DNA of 64,000 bases from an uncultured Lachnospiraceae bacterium (GTDB taxonomy: Bacteria > Bacillota > Clostridia > Lachnospirales > Lachnospiraceae): contig CALWBQ010000031.1 of assembly GCA_944376125.1 (NCBI GenBank), forward strand, positions 1-64,000, read 5' to 3'. The position numbers and the translations under genes are program-made. Shown piece by piece: positions 43,937-52,901 of this stretch. Position 1 is the first letter of the stretch. Every line of letters begins with the position of its first letter. The notes under the pieces are model-generated. The model saw only the letters and a program-made list of their open reading frames with translations. It was not told the DNA's origin and did no database searches.

Positions 43937-44638
43937 ATGGCTCGAGTATTAGTGGTAGATGATGAAAAATTGATTGTAAAGGGAATCCGGTTCAGCCTTG
44001 AGCAGGACGGGATGGAAGTAGACTGTGCCTATGACGGTGAGGAAGCCATCGAGATGGCCAGAAAGACGGAGTACGATATTATTCTTTTGGATGTTATGCT
44101 GCCAAAGGCAGATGGATTTGAGGTGTGCCAGGCAATCCGGGAATTTTCGGAGACTCCTATCATTATGCTTACGGCTAAAGGCGGCGATATGGATAAGATT
44201 CTGGGATTAGAATACGGGGCAGATGATTACATAACTAAGCCCTTTAATATTTTGGAGGTGAAGGCCCGAATCAAAGCGATTATGCGCCGGAGCGCAAAAA
44301 ATAAAAAACGGGATGGCGCTGGAGGCAGCAGGATTGTTGTGGCCGGCGATCTGAAGCTGGATATGGATGGCAGAAGGGTGTTTATTGGAGAAAAAGAGAT
44401 TAATCTGACAGCCAAGGAATTTGACCTCCTGGAGCTGCTGGTCTGCAACCCCAATAAAGTCTACAGCCGGGAGTCTCTCCTGTCGCTGGTCTGGGGAAAC
44501 AGGGCTATGGATACCGGGGATGTCCGTACGGTGGACGTCCATGTGAGGCGGCTTAGGGAAAAGATCGAGCCCAGCCCCAGTGATCCCAAATATGTCCACA
44601 CCAAATGGGGCGTGGGATACTATTTCCGCGCAAAATGA
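43937..44638 (+). CDS. OmpR/PhoB-type response regulator
   Basis: A 233-residue two-component regulator: receiver domain 1-120 with acidic pair Asp8-Asp9, phosphoacceptor Asp52 in ILLDVMLP and Lys in YITKPF; winged-helix domain 135-230 (EINLTAKEFDLLELL and TVDVHVRRLREKIE). No histidine kinase gene lies beside it, which is unusual for this class. The gap to the ComEA-like gene is 51 nt with no promoter seen, so cotranscription is possible. ATG after AGAGGTGG. Confidence 0.93.
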   Translation: MARVLVVDDEKLIVKGIRFSLEQDGMEVDCAYDGEEAIEMARKTEYDIILLDVMLPKADGFEVCQAIREFSETPIIMLTAKGGDMDKILGLEYGADDYITKPFNILEVKARIKAIMRRSAKNKKRDGAGGSRIVVAGDLKLDMDGRRVFIGEKEINLTAKEFDLLELLVCNPNKVYSRESLLSLVWGNRAMDTGDVRTVDVHVRRLREKIEPSPSDPKYVHTKWGVGYYFRAK

Positions 44639-44686
44639 TGATTCCTGCATACTGTCTGCGGAGATTCTGAAAAGAAGAGTAAGAAG

Positions 44687-44713
44687 GCGGGGTGCCGAAT
44701 CCAGGTACCCCGC
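44687..44713. terminator. Hairpin between convergent genes (response regulator and deacetylase)
   Basis: GCGGGGTGCC (44687-44696) pairs with GGTACCCCGC (44704-44713) with one G-U pair. T-tracts are poor on both strands. Confidence 0.45.
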
Positions 44714-44733
44714 TGTTCGTGTGAAAAAATCTT

Positions 44734-45579
44734 TTAGACGCTGTACTGCATCTGGGAAGCCAGCTCATCCAGGGAGCCGAAGCGGTACCCCATAGATTCC
44801 CATTCAGTCAGGAGATCATCCAGAATCGCCGCATTGGTGGAGGAGGTGCTGTGGAGCAGGACGACAGCCCCGGGATGGATGCGGCTCAGCAGCTTTTGAA
44901 ATGCTTCTTCCTTGGAAGGCTGCTGATCCTGGAGCCAGTCAACGTAGGCAAGGCTCCAGAAAAAGGTGGTGTAGCCGAGATCCCTGGCCATCTTTAGGTT
45001 TTCTTCGCTGTACTTTCCCTGAGGCGGCCGGTAATAGGGCTTCATGGACTGTCCTGTGGTCTGCTGATAGAGGACTTCCAGGTCAGACAATTCTTTCTGA
45101 AAGGCTTCTTTTGTAGAAATTTTGGACATATCTGGGTGATGGTATGTGTGATTGCCGACAATATGGCCTTCTTCTGCCATCCGTTTTACCAGATCCGGGC
45201 TGGTTTCCAGATAGTTGCCGACAATAAAAAAAGCGGCCGGAGCCCTGTGCTTTTTCAGGGCGTCCAGAATTTGGCCCGTGCACCCATTTTCGTAGCCTGC
45301 ATCAAAGGTGAGATAGATAACTTTTTCATTAGGATTGCCGGTATAGCAGGCCCGGTATTGCTTCAGATAGTCTGATGTGGCATTTCCTACGGGAGTCTGG
45401 CCATCCTGCTGAAAACTCAGGCCCCAGCTGGCTTCGGCATTTGCGGCGACGGAGGAAGAGGAAGAAACTAGTTGGGCGGCTGTTCTGCCTCCCCAGAAGG
45501 AAGCACAGAAGAGAAGGGCACAGGCTGCGGCTTTTGCCGTTTTTTGAGAAAACAGAAAAGAAAAGAGAGTGTGTTTCAT
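44734..45579 (-). CDS. PdaA-like polysaccharide deacetylase
   Basis: A 281-residue exported protein from ATG 45579 (AGGA upstream); an ATG at 45588 is also in frame. A hydrophobic N-terminal segment (residues 15-35) serves as signal or anchor. The NodB domain has TFDAGYENG (PdaA proteins have TFDNGYENG), HIVGNHTYHHPD as the metal-binding HxxxH, RPPQGKYS and LLHSTSS. PdaA removes acetyl from N-acetylmuramic acid to form muramic-delta-lactam in the spore cortex, which would suit this spore-former. Two copies of the metal motif residues look intact. Confidence 0.88.
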   Translation of the reverse strand: MKHTLFSFLFSQKTAKAAACALLFCASFWGGRTAAQLVSSSSSVAANAEASWGLSFQQDGQTPVGNATSDYLKQYRACYTGNPNEKVIYLTFDAGYENGCTGQILDALKKHRAPAAFFIVGNYLETSPDLVKRMAEEGHIVGNHTYHHPDMSKISTKEAFQKELSDLEVLYQQTTGQSMKPYYRPPQGKYSEENLKMARDLGYTTFFWSLAYVDWLQDQQPSKEEAFQKLLSRIHPGAVVLLHSTSSTNAAILDDLLTEWESMGYRFGSLDELASQMQYSV

Positions 45580-45692
45580 ACAAAGCATCCTATTTTGGGC
45601 GATGTTACCACAAATATATGAATGGCTTCCGGCAAAAAGACTATTGCGGTATTTGTCAAGGACCGCAGCGGGGAGGCCGGAGAGAGGAGACT

Positions 45693-46193
45693 ATGGAGTA
45701 CTGTATTCGCAATGGAGAATTAAAGGATTTGGAGAAGATCACAGAGGTCGAGGCTGTCTGCTTTCCAGCGTCGGAAGCGGCAGGGAGAGAGGCGTTTGCT
45801 TTGAGGCTGTCGGCATTTCCGGACAGCTTTTTTGTGGCGGAGGAGACGGAGACCGGTGAAATTATCGGCTTCATCAACGGTGCAGCGGTCAATCAGAATA
45901 CCATCTGTGACGAGATGTTTGAGGACGCAGGATGGCATTGTCCTGACGGGGAATATCAGAGTATCTTTGGATTGGATGTGATTCCGCGCTGGAGGAAGCA
46001 TGGGGTTGCGGCAGCGCTTATGGAGACTTTGATCGAGGACGCTAGAAAGAGGGGAAGAAAGGGTTTGATTTTGACCTGCAAGGAGCGTCTCATCCCCTAC
46101 TACCAGAAATTTGGCTACAAATGTCTGGGAATTTCAAAATCAGTCCACGGCGGTGCAGTCTGGTATGATATGATCCTGGAGCTGAGGCCATGA
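45693..46193 (+). CDS. GNAT-family N-acetyltransferase
   Basis: A 166-residue acetyltransferase from ATG 45693 with AGAGGAGA upstream; the frame is open much further left but that part overlaps the divergent deacetylase gene and has no ribosome site. The acetyl-CoA motif is [21 protein letters not shown] (around 95-115) and the C-terminal [12 protein letters not shown] is characteristic of the AANAT-like branch. Substrate unknown. It overlaps rlmH by 4 nt and may be cotranscribed with it. Confidence 0.85.
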   Translation: MEYCIRNGELKDLEKITEVEAVCFPASEAAGREAFALRLSAFPDSFFVAEETETGEIIGFINGAAVNQNTICDEMFEDAGWHCPDGEYQSIFGLDVIPRWRKHGVAAALMETLIEDARKRGRKGLILTCKERLIPYYQKFGYKCLGISKSVHGGAVWYDMILELRP

Positions 46194-46669
46194 AGATTAC
46201 ACTGGTGACTGTAGGAAAGATAAAAGAAAAATATCTGGAGCAGGCTGTAGCGGAGTACAGCAAGCGCCTGGCGCGATACTGCAGACTGGAGATCCTTCAG
46301 GTGGCAGACGAAAAGACGCCTGATGGGGCCAGCCCAGCTCTGGAGGAACAGATCAAGGAAAAGGAGGGAGAGCGGATTCTAGCCCAGATCCGGGACGGCT
46401 CCTATGTGATTGCTCTAGCCATACAGGGAGCCATGCTCTCCTCGGAGGAGCTGGCGGAAACCATCAACCGCCTGGGAGTGAGGGGAACCAGCCAGATTAC
46501 CTTTATCATCGGCGGCTCCCTGGGGCTTTCTAAAAAGGTGCTGGACCGGGCTGACTGCCTTTTGAGCTTCTCAAAAATGACCTTTCCTCATCAATTAATG
46601 AGGGTGATCCTTTTGGAGCAGATTTACAGGAGCTACCGCATCATCACGGGCCAGCCTTATCATAAGTAG
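46190..46669 (+). CDS. rlmH: 23S rRNA pseudouridine-1915 N3-methyltransferase
   Basis: A 159-residue SPOUT-class methyltransferase with the usual RlmH length. N terminus [16 protein letters not shown], the knot sequence [14 protein letters not shown] and the C terminus [22 protein letters not shown] followed by GQPYHK are diagnostic. It uses S-adenosylmethionine to methylate pseudouridine 1915 in helix 69 of the large subunit. ATGA overlap with the preceding GNAT gene. Confidence 0.97.
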   Translation: MKITLVTVGKIKEKYLEQAVAEYSKRLARYCRLEILQVADEKTPDGASPALEEQIKEKEGERILAQIRDGSYVIALAIQGAMLSSEELAETINRLGVRGTSQITFIIGGSLGLSKKVLDRADCLLSFSKMTFPHQLMRVILLEQIYRSYRIITGQPYHK

Positions 46670-46680
46670 GGGGGATTTCT

Positions 46681-48039
46681 TTGAACCGTACAGCAGACAG
46701 AACGGCGGTTTTTGAGACTATGCCCGTCCGTCAGGCGGTGTGCAGGCAAATTATACCGGCCATTGCCAGTCAGATGATCGCCCTGATCTACAATCTGGCA
46801 GATACGTATTTTGTGGGGATGCTGAATGAGCCTAACCAGACGGCGGCTATCACAGTGGTGTACTCATCCTTTGTGATGCTGACAGCGATCTCCAATCTCT
46901 TTGGTGTGGGAGGAGCCAGCGCTCTCTCGAGAGCACTGGGGGTGAAACGGCAGGGGGATGCGGAAGGCATCTCGGCCTTATCTTTCTGGGGCGGCCTGGG
47001 GAGTGCCATCCTGTTCTCCTTCATCTTTTTTAGTTTTGCCCGGCCGATCCTGACGGCATGCGGAGCCACTCCGGATGTCTATGAAGTGGCTTATCGATAT
47101 GCGCTCTGGGTGGTGGTGTTTGGAGGACCGGGGACGATTTTAAATACCCTTCTGGCCAATCTGGTCCGGGCAGAGGGGAGCGCAGCAGCGGCTGCCTTCG
47201 GCGTTTCCATGGGAGGTATTTTGAATATTCTTTTGGACCCTTTTTTCGTCCTTCCGCAGTTTCTGGGAATGGGGGCAGAGGGAGCGGGGATTGCGACGGC
47301 CATCTCCAATACAGCAGCGGCTCTGTATTTTTTGGCTTATATCGCCGGAAAACGAGGGAAAACGGTGGTTTGCATCGATCCAATCCGCCTCAGATGTGCA
47401 GGGCGGTATCTGAAAACAGTTCTGCTGATCGGATTCCCATCGGCGGTCCAGTACGCTTTGACAGTCGTTGCCATCGCAGCTCAGTCCCGCTTTGTTTCCC
47501 AGTACACAACAGAGGCTATGGCAGCTTTGGGAATCGTGAAAAAGCTGGATCAGCTTCCCTTGTATTTTTCAATCGGAGTGTCAAGCGGGCTGCTGCCGCT
47601 TCTGGCTTACAACTATTCTGCCGGCAGCCAGGAGAGAAGAAGGAGGGCGTTCCGGTTTGGAACTTCCGTGTCGCTGGCCTTTTCCCTGCTCTGCCTGGCT
47701 GTCTATGAACTTTTTGCACCCAGCCTGGCAGCACTTTTCATCCGGGATCCGGAGACAATTCAGTATGGTGCAGATTTCCTTCGCCGGATGGTGACAGCTA
47801 TGCCTATGATGTCTGTCTGCTATCCTATGATCATACAATTTCAGGCTATGGGAAAATTCAAAGAATCTCTGGTATGCTCTGTCCTGAGAAAGGGCGTGCT
47901 GGATATTCCGCTTCTGTTTTTGATGAATGGACTGCTTGGACTCTACGGCTGTATGTGGGTACAGCCTATCGTTGATGCCATCTCCCTCACGGCAGCAGGA
48001 TACTTTTATCTGCGCCTCAGAAAAAGAGAGGGAATTTAA
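46681..48039 (+). CDS. MATE family efflux transporter
   Basis: A 452-residue membrane protein with 12 predicted helices in two homologous halves, as in MATE antiporters. The first half has QMIALIYNLADTYFVGML and the second half YALTVVAIAAQSRFVSQY and a GVSSGLLPLLAYNYSAG segment. It probably expels cationic or organic compounds using Na+ or H+. TTG start at 46681 with GTAGGGGGGA upstream. It lies 34 nt before the PhlG-like gene. Confidence 0.92.
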   Translation: MNRTADRTAVFETMPVRQAVCRQIIPAIASQMIALIYNLADTYFVGMLNEPNQTAAITVVYSSFVMLTAISNLFGVGGASALSRALGVKRQGDAEGISALSFWGGLGSAILFSFIFFSFARPILTACGATPDVYEVAYRYALWVVVFGGPGTILNTLLANLVRAEGSAAAAAFGVSMGGILNILLDPFFVLPQFLGMGAEGAGIATAISNTAAALYFLAYIAGKRGKTVVCIDPIRLRCAGRYLKTVLLIGFPSAVQYALTVVAIAAQSRFVSQYTTEAMAALGIVKKLDQLPLYFSIGVSSGLLPLLAYNYSAGSQERRRRAFRFGTSVSLAFSLLCLAVYELFAPSLAALFIRDPETIQYGADFLRRMVTAMPMMSVCYPMIIQFQAMGKFKESLVCSVLRKGVLDIPLLFLMNGLLGLYGCMWVQPIVDAISLTAAGYFYLRLRKREGI

Positions 48040-48073
48040 CTTGTAAATGCTGATATTACAAAGGAGAAAGAAC

Positions 48074-48871
48074 ATGACAGATTATCAGGCTAATGCAGGA
48101 CAGACGTTTACGCCTGTCCAGAAAAATACTCAGATAGAAACGCTGCCCTTTGAGCCGCTTGGGAAACCTGAGCCCCAGCTGCCTAAGCTGCAGCTGAATA
48201 CTTCAGCAGAGAAAAAGGGCTGGGTCATCCAGTCCCAGTCCCAGCATATGCTCCCAGGAATTAGCGCAGAGATGCTGGACTGGTTCTGGGCCAATATGGA
48301 AAAGGGATACTATCTGTGGGCGCCTGGCTCCCACAAGCGGTTTAATTGGGTCAAGGCTCCCTGGCAGTACGGTTTTTTGCACTCTGTCCACATGATCTCA
48401 GAATCTGTAGGAAGGGGCTTCCCTGTTTTTGGCGGAGAGGGTGTGGAGATCCATCGCCTTGGGCTGGATTATTTTCCATTTACCTCAGCCCTGGAACACG
48501 TGCTGGTTGAAGGGGTGTTTAATGATAAGAATGAGTTTGTAGATATGACGGTTCACATGTGGGAGGACTGTCTGGGAGGCTGCCGCCATATCACAGCGGC
48601 CGTGGCAAATCCAGCAGTATCGGAGCCGCCTCGGTTCATCAAGGAAATGCTGGAGGAGAATCCGGATACACAGCCTGTAGCTCCAAGTGCTACAGATCAC
48701 TGTGAATATGAGGCCAGCCGCTGGCCTCAGTTTTTGCCGGCCCTCTATAATTTGTGGAAGGATCATCCGGATCCCTCCCAAAATGTGGCCTGCAATTTGA
48801 CTGTCCGTAAGACCGGTGACGAATCCTGGGAATATGTCCATGACAACCCGGCTGTAATCCTGGAACGGTAG
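48074..48871 (+). CDS. DAPG/phloretin hydrolase-like protein (PhlG family)
   Basis: A 265-residue cytoplasmic protein from ATG 48074 after AAAGGAG. The segments GISAEMLDWFWANMEKGYYLWAP (split near residues 67-89), HSVHMISES, GVEIHRLGLDYFPF and VHMWEDCLGGCRHIT follow the family of 2,4-diacetylphloroglucinol hydrolase PhlG and Eubacterium ramulus phloretin hydrolase, zinc enzymes that cut a C-C bond beside an aromatic ring. Histidines and glutamates suited to the metal site are present. It is flanked by a MATE exporter (34 nt) and an AEC carrier (15 nt). The substrate is inferred to be an acyl-phloroglucinol or plant polyphenol. Confidence 0.78.
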   Translation: MTDYQANAGQTFTPVQKNTQIETLPFEPLGKPEPQLPKLQLNTSAEKKGWVIQSQSQHMLPGISAEMLDWFWANMEKGYYLWAPGSHKRFNWVKAPWQYGFLHSVHMISESVGRGFPVFGGEGVEIHRLGLDYFPFTSALEHVLVEGVFNDKNEFVDMTVHMWEDCLGGCRHITAAVANPAVSEPPRFIKEMLEENPDTQPVAPSATDHCEYEASRWPQFLPALYNLWKDHPDPSQNVACNLTVRKTGDESWEYVHDNPAVILER

Positions 48872-48886
48872 AGAAGGGAGCGCAAG

Positions 48887-49819
48887 ATGGACACATTAGG
48901 AATTCTTCTCGAACAGATCGGCCTGTTTGTGATCTACATTTTGACAGGCATCGCCCTGGTGAAGACCAAGGTAATGAATCAGCCTTCTTTGGAGGTGATT
49001 GCCAGGTTTGTCCTGAAGCTGGCTCTTCCAGTCATGATTTTTTCTAATACAGTAGGAGGTGTGGAGAAGGATGCACTGATCCGGTCGCTTCCGATCCTAG
49101 GGCTTACCGCATTGCTGTACATTCTCCTTTTTTTCGTCAGCAAGGGGCTGGCGAAACTGTTCGGACTGAGGGGAGATACAGCCCAGGTCTACAGAGCATT
49201 GACAATGTTTGGAAATGTAGGGTTTATGGGGATTCCCATTGTCACGAGCCTTTACCCGGAGAACGGCATGCTGTACATTTCTGTCTTTACTATTATAGAT
49301 CAGATGGTTTTGTGGACTTTGGGGGTAAAGCTGACTACGCCTTCAGGGCAGGGGAAATTTCATCCCAGCAAAATGGTAAATCCTGCTACGGTTGCGATTG
49401 TCCTGGCTGTCATATTGATCCTCTTGGAACTGCCGCTGCCGCCTCTCCTGGAGACAGCAATGCAGAAGATCGGAGGTGCTGCCACTCCTCTGGCGATGAT
49501 CTATCTAGGCGGTGTATTTGCGTGTATGGAGATCAAAAAATATATTGGGAAAAAAGAACTGTACGGGATTGTCATCGCAAAAATGTTTCTGTTTTCCCTG
49601 CTTTTCTATGAGATCTTGGGGCTGCTGCCTCTGGCTGCAGAGGTTCGCATGACGATGGCGCTGCTTGCAGCCATGCCATCCATGTCATCTGTGGTAATGA
49701 TGGCGAAGGCTTCCGGCTCAGAGGGGGATTATGCCATGGGAGGGATCCTAGTCACCACAGTCTGTTCTCTGGTGACCCTTCCCGCTGTCTGCTGGATTTT
49801 CCAGTTTATTCTTCCCTAA
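48887..49819 (+). CDS. AEC (auxin efflux carrier) family transporter
   Basis: A 310-residue membrane protein with about ten hydrophobic segments. Family marks: ALPVMIFSNTVGG-type loop near residue 45, FGNVGFMGIPIV near 105 and AAMPSMSSVVMMAKASGSEGDYA near 260. Members carry organic acids such as malate or aromatic compounds. It lies 15 nt after the PhlG-like gene and is probably cotranscribed, so it may take up or expel the substrate or acid product of that enzyme. ATG after GAAGGGAG. Confidence 0.9.
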   Translation: MDTLGILLEQIGLFVIYILTGIALVKTKVMNQPSLEVIARFVLKLALPVMIFSNTVGGVEKDALIRSLPILGLTALLYILLFFVSKGLAKLFGLRGDTAQVYRALTMFGNVGFMGIPIVTSLYPENGMLYISVFTIIDQMVLWTLGVKLTTPSGQGKFHPSKMVNPATVAIVLAVILILLELPLPPLLETAMQKIGGAATPLAMIYLGGVFACMEIKKYIGKKELYGIVIAKMFLFSLLFYEILGLLPLAAEVRMTMALLAAMPSMSSVVMMAKASGSEGDYAMGGILVTTVCSLVTLPAVCWIFQFILP

Positions 49820-49918
49820 TTAATATTAATAGTCCCAGTGTACAGCTTTTGACAGAAAGGAAAGCATAATAGGAAACTTTATTAACAATTTTATTTTGCA
49901 AGCAGGAGGTAACGGACA

Positions 49919-50965
49919 ATGAGATACCCGAAAAATCTGCCCCTTGACGGAACTATCGGTTTTGTGGCTCCCTCATTTGGATGCAACATCGAGCCCTACC
50001 GCACAGCATTTGACAACAGCCTGAGGATATTCCGGGAAAAAGGCCATAAGGTCCTGCTGGGGCCTAACTGTTACGAGGGCCGCGGGATCGGCATCAGCAA
50101 TACGCCCCAGGCATGCGGAAAGGAGCTGACGGAGAGCTACTGCAGCAAAGACAGCGATGCGCTGATCTCCTGCGGCGGCGGGGAGCTGATGTGCGAGATC
50201 CTGGATTATGTGGATTTTGAAGCCATCCGACAGGCAGACCCCAAATGGTATATGGGGTATTCAGACAATACGAACTTTACATTCCTTCTCGCCACCCTCT
50301 GCGACACGGCCGCTGTGTACGGGCCCTGCGCCGCGGCTTTCGGCATGGAGCCGTGGCATGAATCCCTCTCGGATGCCTACGGAATTCTGACCGGGCAGGT
50401 GACCAGGGTGAGCGGATATGAGCTGTGGGAGAAAGAGTCGAAAAAGAATGAGGAAAATCCCCTGGCACCCTACAATGTGACGGAGCCGAGAAAGATCCGG
50501 TGCTTTCAGGGCGGGAGAGAGATCCCCAGTGAAGAGGCGGATATCCAGATCTCCGGGCGGCTCATTGGCGGGTGTATGGACTGTCTGGTGAATCTGATGG
50601 GAACCAGCTATGACAGGGGAGCCGAGTTCGCCAAAAACTATGAGGAGGACGGCCTGATCTGGTTTCTGGAGTCCTGCGACCTGAACGTTATGGCTATCAG
50701 AAGGGCAGTCTGGGAGATGAAGCACGGCGGCTGGTTCCAGAACGTAAAGGGCTTCCTCATTGGGCGTCCGTACTGCCACGGACAGGAGCTGATGGGATTG
50801 GATCAATATCAGGCTGTCCTGGCACAGATTGAAGACTGCGGTGTGCCGGTGATCATGGATCTGGATCTGGGACATCTGCCCCCGATGATGCCGGTAATCT
50901 GCGGAGCCTGCGCCGATGTCTCGGTGAAAGGCGGCCAGATTGTGATTGAATATAAGAAAGAATAG
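49919..50965 (+). CDS. S66-family peptidase (LD-carboxypeptidase/MccF-like)
   Basis: A 348-residue cytoplasmic serine peptidase. The nucleophile Ser is in GYSDNTNF near residue 118, with the preceding GGGELMCEILDYVDF and the C-terminal Glu/His region (FLESCDLN, IGRPYCHG). LdcA trims the terminal D-Ala from recycled muropeptides; MccF members cleave microcin-type peptide nucleotides. The length and the YSDNTN motif fit the MccF side slightly better. ATG after AGGAGG. It stands alone and is closed by a terminator. Confidence 0.85.
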   Translation: MRYPKNLPLDGTIGFVAPSFGCNIEPYRTAFDNSLRIFREKGHKVLLGPNCYEGRGIGISNTPQACGKELTESYCSKDSDALISCGGGELMCEILDYVDFEAIRQADPKWYMGYSDNTNFTFLLATLCDTAAVYGPCAAAFGMEPWHESLSDAYGILTGQVTRVSGYELWEKESKKNEENPLAPYNVTEPRKIRCFQGGREIPSEEADIQISGRLIGGCMDCLVNLMGTSYDRGAEFAKNYEEDGLIWFLESCDLNVMAIRRAVWEMKHGGWFQNVKGFLIGRPYCHGQELMGLDQYQAVLAQIEDCGVPVIMDLDLGHLPPMMPVICGACADVSVKGGQIVIEYKKE

Positions 50966-50969
50966 ACAG

Positions 50970-51004
50970 AAACACAGGAGCAGCGACACTGCTCCTGTTT
51001 CTAC
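50970..51004 (+). terminator. Terminator after the S66 peptidase gene
   Basis: AGAAACACAGGAGCA pairs with TGCTCCTGTTTCT (one bulge) around a 7-nt loop; the T-rich part forms the stem end. Confidence 0.65.
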
Positions 51005-51123
51005 TCCAGAGCGCGAACAAGGGAGGCGACAGGACGAATTCCGTCCGTACAGCAGACAACCGTTTCTTCATCAATATTGGTGAGGCGAGGTGCTTGTGCC
51101 TGCACTCAGCGGTGATGATTCCG

Positions 51124-51152
51124 GTCATAAATCGGACAGGGCTTCAATATAT
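51124..51152 (+). promoter_or_regulatory. Candidate sigma-E promoter of the spoIIIA operon
   Basis: GTCATAAA (51124-51131) and CAATATAT (51145-51152) with 13 nt between resemble the sigma-E boxes GTCATATT and CATACAAT. They lie 20 nt before the spoIIIAA start. In Bacillus subtilis this operon is under sigma-E. Confidence 0.5.
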
Positions 51153-51172
51153 TAGGGTAAAGGAGTGAGACT

Positions 51173-52150
51173 ATGAAAAAGAAGGATGAGATCCTGAGAA
51201 TGTTCCCGGCAAAGCTGAGAGAGATTCTGGGACAGATACCGGGAGACTATGAAGATGTTCAGGAAATCCGTCTGAGGGCAGGGGAACCTCTTTTGGTGGT
51301 TAAAGACGGGCGGGAATATTACATTTCTCCTGCGGGACAACTGGAAAAACGGCTGTGCCAGGCGGCAGCTATCACGCCGGATCAGATACGGGAGACTGTA
51401 GAGTACATGAGCAGCTATTCCCTCTATGCATTTGAAGAGGAGCTGCGCCAGGGATTTCTGACTCTCCAGGGAGGCCATCGGGTCGGCTTGGCGGGGCAGG
51501 CGGTTCTGGAAGGGGGGAGAATCAAAACCCTGAAATATATTTCTTTCCTGAATGTCAGGATTTCCCATCAAAGAAGGGGCTGCGCAGAGAAACTTCTCCC
51601 CTATCTGTGCAGGGAGGGAGAGGTGCTCTCCACTCTTTTCGTCTCCCCGCCCCGCTGCGGCAAGACCACCATCCTGCGGGATCTGATTCGCCTGATCTCA
51701 AACGGGGAGGGGATCGCTAGAGGAATGACCGTGGGCGTGGTGGATGAACGGTCAGAGCTGGGGGCCTGCTACCAGGGGGTTCCCCAGAATGACTTGGGAA
51801 TCCGTACAGATGTGCTGGACTGCTGCCCTAAAGCCAGCGGCATGATGATGCTGATCCGCAGTATGGCTCCGGAAGCAGTAGCAGTGGATGAAATCGGAAG
51901 CAGGGAGGATCTGGAAGCTATCGAATATGCCAGAAACTGCGGCTGCCGCCTTTTGGCTACAGTTCACGGAAACTCTATTGAAGATTTAAAAGAAAAACCA
52001 GTTCTCAGAAAGCTGGTGGAGGAGAAGACTTTTGACCGCTATGTAGTTTTGAGCAGCCGGATCCATGCGGGGACAGTGGAAGCCGTATATGATTCCAGAG
52101 GGACGCCTATTTATGAAAGCTGCAGGGAAAAAGCGGGGCTGGCGGTATGA
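51173..52150 (+). CDS. spoIIIAA: Stage III sporulation protein AA (ATPase)
   Basis: A 325-residue cytoplasmic ATPase of the secretion-ATPase superfamily. Walker A SPPRCGKTT lies at about residues 157-165, Walker B-like VAVDEIGS near 240. It powers the SpoIIIA-SpoIIQ channel between mother cell and forespore. First of eight tightly packed genes in the standard order AA to AH. ATG 51173 follows AAAGGAG. Confidence 0.97.
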   Translation: MKKKDEILRMFPAKLREILGQIPGDYEDVQEIRLRAGEPLLVVKDGREYYISPAGQLEKRLCQAAAITPDQIRETVEYMSSYSLYAFEEELRQGFLTLQGGHRVGLAGQAVLEGGRIKTLKYISFLNVRISHQRRGCAEKLLPYLCREGEVLSTLFVSPPRCGKTTILRDLIRLISNGEGIARGMTVGVVDERSELGACYQGVPQNDLGIRTDVLDCCPKASGMMMLIRSMAPEAVAVDEIGSREDLEAIEYARNCGCRLLATVHGNSIEDLKEKPVLRKLVEEKTFDRYVVLSSRIHAGTVEAVYDSRGTPIYESCREKAGLAV

Positions 52151-52662
52151 TCCGGGCAGCAGGGGCTATCTTGATCTGCCTAGGTGCAGCTGGACTGGGC
52201 TGGGAGATGGCTTTTCTGTGGAGAGAACGGCTGAATCTCCTGGTTGCCCTTAGACAGCTGATCTATTATCTGAAAGGGGAGATCCTTTATGGGCACGGAA
52301 CCCTAGCGGAAGCCCTTTTGCAGTCAGGGAGAAAGGCGGGAGGCCCTCTCGGAGGAATGTTTGAGAGAGCAGCAGAGCGGATGGAGCTTAGGGACGGCAC
52401 GCCTTTCCCGCAGATATGGAGAAGCGAGGCAGACAAGCTGGTCAGCCTGCCTCTTCTGTCTGGTGATTGGGAGCGCCTGAAGGCTCTGGGGGACAGTCTG
52501 GGTTATCTGGATCTTGCCATGCAAGAGAGAACCCTTCTTCTGTACCTAGAGCAGCTGGATGAATCCATTAGTTATCTGAAAGAACATAAAAGGGAGAAAT
52601 GCCGCCTGTACGTAAGCCTTGGGATTATGGGAGGCCTTTTTCTTACCATTACATTTCTGTAG
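52147..52662 (+). CDS. spoIIIAB: Stage III sporulation protein AB
   Basis: A 171-residue protein with an N-terminal membrane helix (residues 1-20), a helical body resembling GspF-type platform proteins, and a C-terminal hydrophobic tail (LGIMGGLFLTITFL). ATGA overlap with spoIIIAA. Part of the mother-cell membrane complex of the feeding channel. Confidence 0.93.
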   Translation: MIRAAGAILICLGAAGLGWEMAFLWRERLNLLVALRQLIYYLKGEILYGHGTLAEALLQSGRKAGGPLGGMFERAAERMELRDGTPFPQIWRSEADKLVSLPLLSGDWERLKALGDSLGYLDLAMQERTLLLYLEQLDESISYLKEHKREKCRLYVSLGIMGGLFLTITFL

Positions 52663-52683
52663 AAGAAATGGAAGGGAGGGGCG

Positions 52684-52878
52684 ATGGGAGTCAGCCTGAT
52701 TTTTAAGATTGCCGCCGTGGGAATCCTGGTCTCGGTTATTTGCCAGATCTTAAAGCACAGCGGTCGGGAGGAACAGGCGTTTTTAACCAGCCTGGCCGGG
52801 TTAGTGCTGGTACTGTTCTGGATGGTCCCATATATCTATGAATTGTTTGAAACGATTAAGGAACTATTCTCTTTATAA
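52684..52878 (+). CDS. spoIIIAC: Stage III sporulation protein AC
   Basis: A 64-residue protein with two membrane helices, the normal size for SpoIIIAC. FKIAAVGILVSVICQILKHSGREEQA is the diagnostic pattern (helix, then a charged loop). ATG 52684 follows GGAGGG. It pairs with SpoIIIAD in the channel. Confidence 0.95.
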   Translation: MGVSLIFKIAAVGILVSVICQILKHSGREEQAFLTSLAGLVLVLFWMVPYIYELFETIKELFSL

Positions 52879-52901
52879 AGGCGCAGGCCGGGAGGTGGCC
52901 A

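Noticed and set aside
45375..45692. N-terminal extension of the GNAT protein
   Set aside because: It is antisense to the deacetylase gene and reads as low-quality arginine-rich sequence; the ATG at 45693 has a good ribosome site.
49849..49870. TTGACA and CATAAT upstream of the S66 peptidase as a promoter
   Set aside because: The spacer is only about 12 nt, far from the 16-18 nt needed.
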